Source: JADJYF01 sp965278995 (GTDB taxonomy: Bacteria > Pseudomonadota > Gammaproteobacteria > Ga0077536). Taken from it: DNA of 64,000 nucleotides. How positions within the stretch are numbered: position 1 is the first letter of the stretch; each line of letters starts with the position of its first letter. A model generated the notes under the pieces. That model had not been told where the DNA came from and made no database searches. It saw nothing but the letters and a program-made list of their open reading frames with translations. The position numbers and the translations under genes are program-made. Location: NCBI GenBank assembly GCA_965278995.1, contig OZ257136.1, positions 2,480,001-2,544,000 on the forward strand. Direction: 5' to 3'. Below, in pieces: positions 43,346-51,504 of this stretch.

Positions 43346-43668
43346 CCCTCGTTAGGCAGCACAACGATCGAGCAGTAACAACTCGGCCGGCTTGTCACCT
43401 TCAGCTTGCGGGTATGGCCGCACTGTCTGTCAGGGAACTACCCGACACCGATTTAACGGCAGCAGCCATTGGAGCAAGCTGCGTTAGCCGCCTACGCGGC
43501 GGAGCAATAAATCATCGCGTCATCCCGCCTTGCGGGAGACACGAAACCCCGATCGTTATCCGAGTGGCGGCGCGGCCGCCAAAGGCATGCACGGACGTTG
43601 GTAGCGGCTGTGTTTCCGCCCATGATGCGTGTAGCATCTACCGGCAGTCATTGGTGGAGACCTCACGG

Positions 43669-44844
43669 ATGTCAGCACAGGTGACCAATAGCTTGGACGC
43701 GGCTAGTCTATTTGACGCGGCCCATGATCTTGGGCCTACCATCTTCGCGCTGCGCGGTGAGATCGAACGCGAGCGCCGATTGCCTCGCTCTCTTATCGAG
43801 ACATTACGGAATCGTGGCTTCTTCTCTCTTTGGCTTGCAAAGGACTTTGGGGGGCCAGAGCTGAGCCTGGGCGATTTCGTTCGAGTCGTCGAGGCGCTGG
43901 CGAGATACGATGGCTCCGTCGCCTGGTGCGTCAGCAACGCCGCAACCTATAGCATCTTCTCTGGCTTTTTGCCCGAAGCTGTCGCGCGTCGAATCTTCGT
44001 GGACGATCGGGCGGCGGTTGCCGGAAGCTTGGTGCCCCTAGGTAGAGCCGAAGTTGTGGAAGGAGGTTACCGCGTGACTGGGCGGTGGTCTTACGGCAGC
44101 GGCATCATGCATAGCGACTGGGTGCTCGGCGGCTGTGTCGTGCATGACGGCGACGGTCCACGGCGTGGGGCGGACGGTACGTCCGAGACCACCGTAGCGT
44201 TCTTCCCGGCGCGCGAGGCGGAGGTGATCGACACCTGGGATGTTGGCGGACTGCGCGGCACAGGTAGCCACGATTATCAGGTTGCGGACATCTTCGTGCC
44301 GGATACCCAAGTATCGACCGGCCGCACACCGTCTCGTCCCAGCTCGCTGTATGCCTTCCCGCTTTTCACGGCGGCGCCTCCTACCATCGCCGCAGTTCCG
44401 CTCGGCATCGCGCGCGCCGCCCTCGACGCACTACTTGAGTTGAGCAACTCGAAAACTCCGCTAATCGGCTCGATCCTGCTGCGCGAGAAGCCAGTGGTCC
44501 AAGCCGCTATTGGTCGGGCCGAAGCCATGCTTTGCGCTGCGAGGGCCTTTCTTTTCGAAGCCTGCGAAGATGCATGGAAGACCGTCGTCGGCGGTGCGGA
44601 ACTCACCGTGGAGCAACGGGCCAAGGTGCGTTTATCGTGTGCTCAAGTGACGGACGTGGCAAAATCGGTCGTGCAGATTACCTACGACATTGGAGGAGGA
44701 ACCTCAGTCTACGAAAGTTGCCCATTGCAGCGTTGCTTTCGCGATGCGCACGCAGCAGCGCAGCATGTTCAAGTCCAGAGCGGCAACTTCGAGACGGTCG
44801 GTCGTGTCCTGCTCGGGCTGGAGGCCGGCACTCGGATTTTCTAG
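43669..44844 (+). CDS. Acyl-CoA dehydrogenase-like flavoprotein (type-2 / flavin monooxygenase group)
   Basis: A 391-residue acyl-CoA dehydrogenase-fold protein. The N-terminal helical domain includes LPRSLIETLRNRGFFSLWLA then KDFGGPELSLGDFVRVVEAL and DGSVAWCVSNAATYSIF. The middle beta domain reads GYRVTGRWSYGSGIMHSDWV and DTWDVGGLRGTGSHDYQVAD. The C-terminal domain (Acyl-CoA_dh_2) includes GIARAALDAL. Layout and GLRGTGSHDY are typical of the HsaA/DszC/IacA group, which use reduced flavin to hydroxylate aromatic or steroid substrates; true dehydrogenation is the alternative. The start ATG has GGAGA 8 nt upstream. It is one of two genes on the repeat-bounded island. Confidence 0.85.
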   Translation: MSAQVTNSLDAASLFDAAHDLGPTIFALRGEIERERRLPRSLIETLRNRGFFSLWLAKDFGGPELSLGDFVRVVEALARYDGSVAWCVSNAATYSIFSGFLPEAVARRIFVDDRAAVAGSLVPLGRAEVVEGGYRVTGRWSYGSGIMHSDWVLGGCVVHDGDGPRRGADGTSETTVAFFPAREAEVIDTWDVGGLRGTGSHDYQVADIFVPDTQVSTGRTPSRPSSLYAFPLFTAAPPTIAAVPLGIARAALDALLELSNSKTPLIGSILLREKPVVQAAIGRAEAMLCAARAFLFEACEDAWKTVVGGAELTVEQRAKVRLSCAQVTDVAKSVVQITYDIGGGTSVYESCPLQRCFRDAHAAAQHVQVQSGNFETVGRVLLGLEAGTRIF

Positions 44845-45111
44845 CGGCGTTCGAGCGAGTCCCCATCGACGTTAGCGCCCGCATCAAGGGCGACGCCTGG
44901 AGGCTGACCGACAAGGCGCGTCGATTAGTGTTTGTTTAATGGAAGAGGCCAAACTCGTCGTAGGCGACGGGTTAGGGTCGACACCAGGCTCTTTACCGCA
45001 ACGCACAACGTAGGCCAGGCAGCCTAGCCGCTTCGACCCCTACCGGCCTGAAGCGGCCGCAAAATTGTTGCAATCGCGCACTTGGAATATCGAGAAAGCG
45101 GCCACTGCTTT
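44845..45111. other. Convergent intergenic region inside the island
   Basis: A 267-nt gap between convergent genes with no supported ORF. It contains CGTCG-TAGG-CGACG and the distant complementary pair GGGTCGA / TCGACCC, which could fold into bidirectional terminator structures. No T-run is present, so the terminator role is only a guess. Confidence 0.3.
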
Positions 45112-46530
45112 TTAAGCATGGCGTTGATTGATGAAAAACGCCGACACTCTATGCAACATCTGCAATACCGATACCCAGGTCACGAGCTCCACAATCGCGG
45201 CCGCACTTAGGCCGCTGTCGCGGCAAACCTGCACGACATCATAAGTGACCGCAGCGGGGCTCGGTGACACGGCACGCGCGAGATACCACGCGGCGCGGAC
45301 TTTGGGTTCGCTCGCCGGTGGCTCCAATTCTGCACCTGCGGCAAATTCTGCAGCGCTAGTACATTCGGCATTCGAAACACCGTGCCGTGCTCCAAGTTGG
45401 CGAAGTTCAGTGGCTAACGCCTCATCTTTAATCACAATTGCAAAGATAACCCCAGCTAGTACTTTCATCTCGAGTCCGATGAGTGTTGTTGTCGCATCGA
45501 GATTTGTAAGCAGCGCGGAGGCGATTGCCCGAATCGCGCGGCGGTTTCGAAGGCGCGACAACACCGGGAAATCATGACCGGTTTTTTCGAGCAGGTAATC
45601 GCCGACCGCGGGCCAGGTGTCAGGAGTGCCGCGCTGCCACTGCCGATCAAGGCGCAGCGCCGCGGGCACATAGCGCAGCGTGGATAGCTTCTTGAACAAG
45701 GAATCGGGTTGCGGCGGGGCTTCGAGGCGCGCCGCATCAAGCGCTCTACCGGCCTTGCCAAGGCTAAAGTTTGCGCCCATGGTGGATACGACTTCCGCTG
45801 CCGCGGAAACCTCAAGTTCTACACTGATGGCGTCCATGAACTTGTTTAAAAATCCCATCACAACCACGCCGAGCACGATCCATTCTGCTGCAACCGCACC
45901 AACGCTATTAATCAGCGCCTGACGTTCTGGGTCGATTAGCTCACAAGGAATTCGTGCGAGCGAGCGAGCGACCGCGACGGTCGCAAGTTCTTCCGGCGTG
46001 AAAGTGCTCCCGCCTACCAACGCTTGCGCCATCTTTTCGGGCGAGGCTCCGCGCCGCAACGCAAACGAGCAAGTGTGCGCTGAGCAGTACGGGCATTCCG
46101 CTGCGCGGCTCGCCACATACATGCCCATCCCAACGATCTCTTTCGGTGCGCTTCCGAATCCTAGAATCGTAAACGGCAGGTTCAGCAGATTCGGCACTAG
46201 CAGGTTGTAGGTGCGAAAAGCAGGCGGCCAAATTTCCAAGTAACGATCGCAGTTGGGGACCACGCCGATGATCACTCGCACCAACTCCAACAAGGGGCCG
46301 TAACGGGCGTGAAGCGTCGGCCAGGCTACCGCGTCCCGGTGCAGAAGCGAGGCGAGTGTATCGTCAACAGTCGTAATTGGTGAGTGCGCGGAGGCCGTCA
46401 CGATATCGTCCTCATGATGGGCACTAAAGGGTTGCAGCCGCTTCGGCGCTCTGCGCCGCCGTAATCGGTCAATCTGTCGGCGGACAGAAGGATAATCCCC
46501 GTTTTCGAAGAAATCGAGCGAGGTGCGCAT
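45112..46530 (-). CDS. Double carboxymuconolactone-decarboxylase/AhpD-fold protein
   Basis: About 472 residues from the ATG at 46530; the frame is open to 46668 and neither start has a good RBS. The first CMD-type domain carries the CxxC-xx-H motif in ECPYCSAHTCSFALRRG and GFGSAPKEIVGMGM. After about 230 residues a second, degenerate CMD-like half follows (TLIGLEMKVLAGVIFAIVIK, GLSAAAIVELVTWVSVLQML) that has lost the CxxC. CMD/AhpD proteins are peroxidase-like or decarboxylase-like; two fused halves are seen in some uncharacterised peroxidase-related proteins. Its partner is the flavoprotein converging on it. Substrate unknown. Confidence 0.75.
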   Translation of the reverse strand: MRTSLDFFENGDYPSVRRQIDRLRRRRAPKRLQPFSAHHEDDIVTASAHSPITTVDDTLASLLHRDAVAWPTLHARYGPLLELVRVIIGVVPNCDRYLEIWPPAFRTYNLLVPNLLNLPFTILGFGSAPKEIVGMGMYVASRAAECPYCSAHTCSFALRRGASPEKMAQALVGGSTFTPEELATVAVARSLARIPCELIDPERQALINSVGAVAAEWIVLGVVVMGFLNKFMDAISVELEVSAAAEVVSTMGANFSLGKAGRALDAARLEAPPQPDSLFKKLSTLRYVPAALRLDRQWQRGTPDTWPAVGDYLLEKTGHDFPVLSRLRNRRAIRAIASALLTNLDATTTLIGLEMKVLAGVIFAIVIKDEALATELRQLGARHGVSNAECTSAAEFAAGAELEPPASEPKVRAAWYLARAVSPSPAAVTYDVVQVCRDSGLSAAAIVELVTWVSVLQMLHRVSAFFINQRHA

Positions 46531-46708
46531 TAAACTTGAAAGGAGTGCGCCGGACTGTTCGGGCGGACGGCGGATGTTGAGCGCAGAATTTCGCCGAACT
46601 CTCGCGCCGAGGGTATCTTTCACTACGAAATTCCGGCCGCTCGGGCCGTTCCGGGATACATCTTGCATACGCAGGCTTCGTGCTCACCAAGACGTCCGCG
46701 CGGCGCAA

Positions 46709-46772
46709 GGCGGTGGCGGACCTTCGCGGAGGAGCGTACCACTCAGTGACGGAGCGAAGGTCCGTCACCGCC
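46709..46772 (-). repeat. Structured 64-nt repeat, right copy (inverted)
   Basis: On the minus strand the arms are GGCGGTGACGGACCTTCG and CGAAGGTCCGCCACCGCC around a 28-nt loop (46727-46754) identical base for base to the left copy's. Five stem pairs differ from the left copy, and both partners have changed each time, so pairing is kept. The single internal mismatch sits at the same stem position in both. It lies 20 nt after the FAD oxidase stop, again in sense orientation to its upstream gene. Confidence 0.9.
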
Positions 46773-46792
46773 AAACCCCGGCACCAGCCGCT

Positions 46793-48181
46793 TCACAACC
46801 CAAGATTCCCGCGCGAGAGTATCGCCTTGGGATCAACCGCCTGTTTGATCCGTTCAAGCAGCGAAAAATACCCATCGAATTCGCGTACGCGTGCCGCCCA
46901 CAGTTTGCCGCTTTTATAGGGGACGCAACCGGCGGCCAGCAATGCGGAGGTCGCCTCCTCGACGGCGGCCTGCATGGCTGGCCATTCCGTGCGTTCGTCG
47001 TAAAACGCGATCACACCGCCATGCAGACCGCGTCGACACACAACCACGGCGGCACCCCAGATGAAAGCGGGGAAGCGCTCGCGCATGGCGGCGATACAGT
47101 CGACGAAAGCACTGAGGCGATCGCAGGGCAGCGAGGTCATCAACAGGGCGCAGCGCGAGCGCGAAAAATAGCCGGCGAAGGAATACCAGTACGGCAGCTC
47201 GAAACGCAGCTTGCGGAAATAGACTTCGTCGAAAACGGCGAATTCGGCGCCGCCATGCGCGTTCGCGAGTTCATTCAGGCGATGTCTGTCAACCGTGATT
47301 TCGTCAGCGGCGCCGCCGAAATCGAGACCGATGCAGAAGCCGGGCAAGGTCTCGGGCAAAAGGTCCGGCCGCGCTGCCACAAGCCGGCCACGTATCGTCG
47401 CTGATTCGTAACCAGCCGCGTACCACAGATTGCGGGTCAGTTCGTTGGCCTGCACGGCAGCAAGGAATCGCCCGGCAGCGTCGGCATCGGCAAAACCGAG
47501 ACAACAGGTGTCGCGTGCTGCGGGTAACGGATACAACCACAGCGCGACTGCGGTGATGACGCCCAGCGTGCCATCGGCACCGAGGAACAGACCTGTCAAG
47601 TCCGGCCCGATGCAATAGCGCTGAAAGAACTGTCCGCCAGTCGCGGCCGCGCTGCCAGTGCGCAGACGGGTACCGTCGGCCAGAACGACTTCCAGGCCGG
47701 CAATACAGTCGCCCATGCTCTGATGCCGTGGCGAGCCCGTACCGAGCGCGTGGGCCGCGACCGCGCCACCGACGGTAGCCGAAGGTGCCGTGACCGGCAC
47801 GATGCCGATGGTTTGTCCATGCGGCTCGAGCAGCGCCAGCAATTCACCGAAGCGGATGCCGGGTTCGACCACCACCACGCCGCGCGCAAGATCGAGTTCG
47901 AGCACACCGCGAAGATCCGAGACGTCCATGACGATGCCGCCCGCATGCGGATTGGCGCCGCCGGCATACATCGTACCGCCGCCGCGAACATAGACCGGCA
48001 CCGCGTCGCGATGTGCGCGCGACATCACCGCCACGACCTCGTCTACATTGGCAACACGTGCAACCATGCTGGCAGCACCGGCAGGAACAACCGAGCAATC
48101 GCGCTGATACGACAACAGGTCGGGCACCTCGGAATACAGGGTAACCCCGGCCAACTCGCTCGCAAGTGCGTCCAACTCCAT
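46793..48181 (-). CDS. FAD-linked oxidase (GlcD / vanillyl-alcohol-oxidase family)
   Basis: A 462-residue flavoprotein. The PCMH-type FAD domain includes VPVYVRGGGTMYAGGANPHA and VVVEPGIRFGELLALLEPHG then TIGIVPVTAPSATVGGAVAA, with a GTGSPRHQSMGD segment and GLEVVLADG. The C-terminal FAD-oxidase domain ends VDPKAILSRGNLGL. The start at 48181 has GGGAG 7 nt upstream; a longer frame to 48250 lacks an RBS. It is divergent from hemA across a 99-nt gap. Relatives oxidise hydroxy acids or phenolic compounds; this one's substrate is not readable, and a role in pigment metabolism is only suggested by position. Confidence 0.85.
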   Translation of the reverse strand: MELDALASELAGVTLYSEVPDLLSYQRDCSVVPAGAASMVARVANVDEVVAVMSRAHRDAVPVYVRGGGTMYAGGANPHAGGIVMDVSDLRGVLELDLARGVVVVEPGIRFGELLALLEPHGQTIGIVPVTAPSATVGGAVAAHALGTGSPRHQSMGDCIAGLEVVLADGTRLRTGSAAATGGQFFQRYCIGPDLTGLFLGADGTLGVITAVALWLYPLPAARDTCCLGFADADAAGRFLAAVQANELTRNLWYAAGYESATIRGRLVAARPDLLPETLPGFCIGLDFGGAADEITVDRHRLNELANAHGGAEFAVFDEVYFRKLRFELPYWYSFAGYFSRSRCALLMTSLPCDRLSAFVDCIAAMRERFPAFIWGAAVVVCRRGLHGGVIAFYDERTEWPAMQAAVEEATSALLAAGCVPYKSGKLWAARVREFDGYFSLLERIKQAVDPKAILSRGNLGL

Positions 48182-48208
48182 TGTCTGACTCCCATGGGGT
48201 GTCGGCCC

Positions 48209-48226
48209 GTGACACAATTGTGACAC
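48209..48226. promoter_or_regulatory. Tandem GTGACAC operator-like repeats between the FAD oxidase and hemA
   Basis: GTGACAC (48209-48215), AATT, GTGACAC (48220-48226): two identical heptamers exactly 11 bp apart, on one face of the helix, with ACAATTGT at the centre. Such spacing is usual for OmpR-type regulators, and one is encoded at 50726-51478. It lies 28 nt before the FAD oxidase start and 55 nt before hemA, so it could control both. Confidence 0.45.
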
Positions 48227-48280
48227 GTCAGCGGGCATACTCTGTTCCAATTTCCCCCACTAAAGGCAGGAGCGGCGACC

Positions 48281-49606
48281 TTGATCGACCAGCTTGGAAT
48301 GATCGGTGTTTCGTGGCGCAGCGGTGGCGCCGAAACGCTGTCGGCTTTTACGCTCGATCGCGAGCGCAGTGCGGCCGCGCTGCGCGCATTCGCCGAGCGC
48401 TTCGCGTTGAACGAGCTGGCCTATCTCGGAACCTGTAATCGCGTCGAACTGCTGTTTGCGCGCAGTGCGGCAACGCCGTGTATGGACCTGCGCGAGCACG
48501 CGTTCGAACTCCTGACCGGCCAGCTGCCGGCACCGGGTGAAGCCGAGCGCGCCCTCAAAGCCTGGCATGGCGAAGGTGCGGCCGAACATCTCTTTCTGGT
48601 CACGGCAGGGCTCGATTCCGCCTGCCTCGGCGAAAGCGAAATTGTCGGCCAGGTGCGCACCTGCCACGCCCAGGCCCGCGAACTCGGCCTGTGCGGGCCG
48701 GCGCTCGAGTTGGTGTTTGCTGCTGCCGAAGAAATTGCCGCACGCGTCCGTACCACCACTGCGCTGGCGAGCGGCCGCGTTTCGCTGGCCGAGCTTGCGG
48801 TCGACCGGCTGCGCGAGCGCCATGCGCGTACCCGCGGTGTCGTCGCATTGGTTGGCGTTTCGCCGATGACCGAGCGCGCCGCGCTCGCGCTGCACAGTTC
48901 GAACGTGCCGATGCTGATCGTCAACCGGACACTGGCCAACGCGGCAAAACTGGCTCAGCAGTACGGCGCGGCGTGTCAGTCGCTATCTGAATTTCTCGCC
49001 AGCCCACCACCGTTGACCGCGCTGCTCTGCGCGACCGGCGCGCCGGGCGTCATTCTGGACGCCGCCGCGCTTGGCCGCATCCTCGCTGCCGACACCAGCA
49101 GCGAAGCACCGTTGATCATCGATATGGCGGTACCGCCGGATGTCTGCCCGGAGGGTTGTTCTCGACTCGGTTTGACCCGTATCGGCATGGATGAAATCAC
49201 CGCCCAGGCCGAGACCAACCGGAGAGCCCGTCTGGCCGAGGCAGCTCAGGCGCGCGAGCATGTCGACGAGGCCCTGGCCGAACTGCACGAACGCTACACG
49301 GAGCGTTTCTACGGCCCGTTGCTCGGCACGCTGCAGCAGCGCTATCAGCGCACCGCGCGTGAGGGCGTCAGCCGCCTCCTTAAAAAAGAACTCAGCGGGC
49401 TCGGCGCGGGCGAGCGCGCTGCTATCGAGAACTGGAGTGAAGTGCTGGCGCGTCGCTTCGCGCACATTCCCTGTCTGGGTCTGCGCGGATTGATGCAGCA
49501 CGGTCCCGAGGGTTCGCTGGATGCATTCATCGACGGTCTTGAACCGGAATTCGCCAACGAACTCCGCGATGCGCTCAATCGTGGAGGCCGCGGAGTCGCG
49601 GCCTGA
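48281..49606 (+). CDS. hemA: Glutamyl-tRNA reductase homologue, TTG start, divergent NADPH motif
   Basis: A 441-residue homologue of the C5-pathway enzyme that reduces glutamyl-tRNA to glutamate semialdehyde for tetrapyrrole synthesis. The catalytic Cys52 is in LGTCNRVELLF, the active-site His in KAWHGEGAAEH, and the core segment LDSACLGESEIVGQVR follows. The nucleotide-binding turn, usually GAGEM/T-type, reads LVGVSPMTERA (about 190-200), so the glycine-rich loop is degraded. The TTG has AGGAG 8 nt upstream; ATG 48299 lacks an RBS. It may be a photosynthesis-dedicated second copy. It is followed by a two-component system. Confidence 0.85.
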   Translation: MIDQLGMIGVSWRSGGAETLSAFTLDRERSAAALRAFAERFALNELAYLGTCNRVELLFARSAATPCMDLREHAFELLTGQLPAPGEAERALKAWHGEGAAEHLFLVTAGLDSACLGESEIVGQVRTCHAQARELGLCGPALELVFAAAEEIAARVRTTTALASGRVSLAELAVDRLRERHARTRGVVALVGVSPMTERAALALHSSNVPMLIVNRTLANAAKLAQQYGAACQSLSEFLASPPPLTALLCATGAPGVILDAAALGRILAADTSSEAPLIIDMAVPPDVCPEGCSRLGLTRIGMDEITAQAETNRRARLAEAAQAREHVDEALAELHERYTERFYGPLLGTLQQRYQRTAREGVSRLLKKELSGLGAGERAAIENWSEVLARRFAHIPCLGLRGLMQHGPEGSLDAFIDGLEPEFANELRDALNRGGRGVAA

Positions 49607-49640
49607 CCCTCGGGAATACCGCTGCAACCGGACCTGATGC

Positions 49641-50729
49641 ATGCCACTGAAGCGTGATCCGAGCAAAGCTCTGCAGATTGGCTTTCTGACCATGCTGGTC
49701 ATTTCTTCTGCACAGGTCGCCTGGTGGATCGGCGAAACCATTCAGCACACCCACGTCATGGAACAACGGCTCGTCGCGCTTTACCAGGCTGAAGCTGGCG
49801 CGCTGGCGGCCGTGCATGACGACGATAAAGTTTCCGCCTTCAAGGCCCTGCTGCCGCATCTCGAGCTGGATCCGGCGACGAGTACGGCGCGGGTCAGGCA
49901 GGCCGCGCTACTGGCCTTGCATGACGAGGCTGACCGGCGCGTCAATCGCTACCTGTGGGAGGGCGGTTTCTTCATGCTGGTATTGATTTCAGGCATGGCG
50001 ATACTGACCACGGCCATCCGCCACGACGGCGAATTGCGCCGCCGCCAGCAGAATTTTCTGGCTGCCATCTCGCACGAGTTCAAGAGCCCGCTGGCCAGCA
50101 TCCGGCTCTCGGCCGAGACACTGGCCCTGCGCTCCAAGGAAGAGCTAGGCCAGCGGCTGAGTGCACGTATCCTGGAGGATAACGAACGTCTCCTGCGCAT
50201 GGTCAACAACCTGCTCGATACGGCGCGCCTCGAAGAAGGGCGACAGCAGCTTCAGGCTCGACCGACGCCACTCGAACCGGCCGTTGCGACCGGCGTTGGC
50301 GAAGTTGCCGAGCGCGCGCGCCAGCACGGCATCGTCATTGGTTTCGAAGTCGCCCCCGAGTTGTCCGTTACCGTCGACCCGGACGCACTCGCAACCGTGC
50401 TCCGGAATCTGCTCGACAATGCGATCAAAGCCTGTGTTGCCGGCGACGGCCACAGCATTCGTATCGCCGCCCACCAGGAAGCGGATAACATCGTGCTCGA
50501 AGTCGCTGATGACGGCCTCGGCTTTCCGCCAGAGTTCGCCGGACTGATGTTCGAAAAGTTCTATCGCATCGGCGACGAATTGCGCCGGGCGACCCCGGGC
50601 ACCGGCCTCGGACTGTATATCGTCAAACGTCTCGTCGAGCGCTCCGGCGCGCGTATACGCGCGCATAGCGACGGCAACCGGCGGGGCGCGACCATTGCCA
50701 TCACCTGGAGCGGGAAATCGAGCGCATGA
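49641..50729 (+). CDS. Membrane sensor histidine kinase
   Basis: A 362-residue kinase with two transmembrane helices (about 12-31 and 107-126) enclosing a roughly 75-residue periplasmic domain of unknown type. HisKA has phospho-His145 in FLAAISHEFKSPLASIRLSA. The ATPase domain has the N box LRNLLDNAIKA, G1 VADDGLGFP, F box FEKFYRI and G2 GTGLGLYIVKRL. It starts 34 nt after hemA and overlaps the regulator by 4 nt, so hemA-kinase-regulator look co-transcribed. The signal is unknown; redox, oxygen or light are guesses from context. Confidence 0.9.
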   Translation: MPLKRDPSKALQIGFLTMLVISSAQVAWWIGETIQHTHVMEQRLVALYQAEAGALAAVHDDDKVSAFKALLPHLELDPATSTARVRQAALLALHDEADRRVNRYLWEGGFFMLVLISGMAILTTAIRHDGELRRRQQNFLAAISHEFKSPLASIRLSAETLALRSKEELGQRLSARILEDNERLLRMVNNLLDTARLEEGRQQLQARPTPLEPAVATGVGEVAERARQHGIVIGFEVAPELSVTVDPDALATVLRNLLDNAIKACVAGDGHSIRIAAHQEADNIVLEVADDGLGFPPEFAGLMFEKFYRIGDELRRATPGTGLGLYIVKRLVERSGARIRAHSDGNRRGATIAITWSGKSSA

Positions 50730-51478
50730 ACCCATCGCCGCGCATTCTGATCGTCGACGACGAAAGCCATCTCGCGGACGGCATACGCGAAAATCTCGAA
50801 GCAGAAGGCTATGAGACACATGTCGCCTATGATGGCGAACAGGGTCTGTTCAAGGCGCGTGAAGGCGGATTCGATCTATTCGTACTCGACGTCATGATGC
50901 CGCGCATCGACGGTCTACGTCTGTGCGAAACCCTGCGTGCCGAAGGCATTCATACGCCGGTGCTGTTTCTAACCGTGAAAAGCACCCCGGAAGATCGCAT
51001 CCGCGGGCTCGAGCTCGGCGGCGACGACTACATGGCCAAACCCTTCCATCTGCGCGAGTTGCTGCTGCGCGTGGGCGCGCTGCTGAGGCGGGGAAGAACA
51101 ACGGCGGGTGGGCGCGGCCAGCGTATCGATTTCGGCGACAACGAAATCGACTTCGCCAATTATCATGCGCGCTCGTGGGATGGAACGGCGCACAATCTCA
51201 CACACAAGGAAGCCATGATCCTGAAAGTGCTGGCCGATGAAGACGGCAGCATCGTCACCCGCGAAGACATGCTCGACCGGGTGTGGGGGCATGAAATGTT
51301 TCCGTCGACGAGGACCGTCGACAACTTCATCGTACGTTTGCGCAAACGGTTTGAACGTAATCCCGAAGAGCCGGCGCACTTTCACACCGTACGCGGCGTC
51401 GGCTATCGATTCACACGAACACCGACGCCCGCAGAAGCGCAAGGCGAATCATCCGGCGCGAATACGCGCGCCGGTTAA
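50726..51478 (+). CDS. OmpR-family response regulator
   Basis: A 250-residue regulator. The receiver has acidic residues in ILIVDDESHL, phospho-Asp55 in LFVLDVMMPRIDG, switch Thr in LFLTVKS and Lys in YMAKPFHLRE. The C-terminal winged helix has LTHKEAMILKVLADEDGSIV and TVDNFIVRLRKRFERNPEEP. It ends 26 nt from the convergent pufC stop with no clear terminator between. The pairing with hemA and the puf operon makes it a candidate regulator of pigment or reaction-centre genes, and the 11-bp-spaced repeats at 48209-48226 are a possible site. Confidence 0.92.
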   Translation: MNPSPRILIVDDESHLADGIRENLEAEGYETHVAYDGEQGLFKAREGGFDLFVLDVMMPRIDGLRLCETLRAEGIHTPVLFLTVKSTPEDRIRGLELGGDDYMAKPFHLRELLLRVGALLRRGRTTAGGRGQRIDFGDNEIDFANYHARSWDGTAHNLTHKEAMILKVLADEDGSIVTREDMLDRVWGHEMFPSTRTVDNFIVRLRKRFERNPEEPAHFHTVRGVGYRFTRTPTPAEAQGESSGANTRAG

Positions 51479-51504
51479 ATCAACGACTGGTCTCTAGCGT
51501 CGCA

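Larger units (their letters stand above)
42595..43668. other. 1.07-kb non-coding stretch at the left of the island
   Basis: No convincing gene is present. It holds the left copy of the 64-nt structured repeat (42636-42699), a 6-bp hairpin (GGCACC/GGTGCC at 42776-42792, followed by a short AT-rich run) that may end the ligase transcript, and an 11-bp inverted repeat (43197-43345). The base composition is visibly less GC-rich and the small ORFs have no family features. This suggests imported or decayed DNA. Confidence 0.5.
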
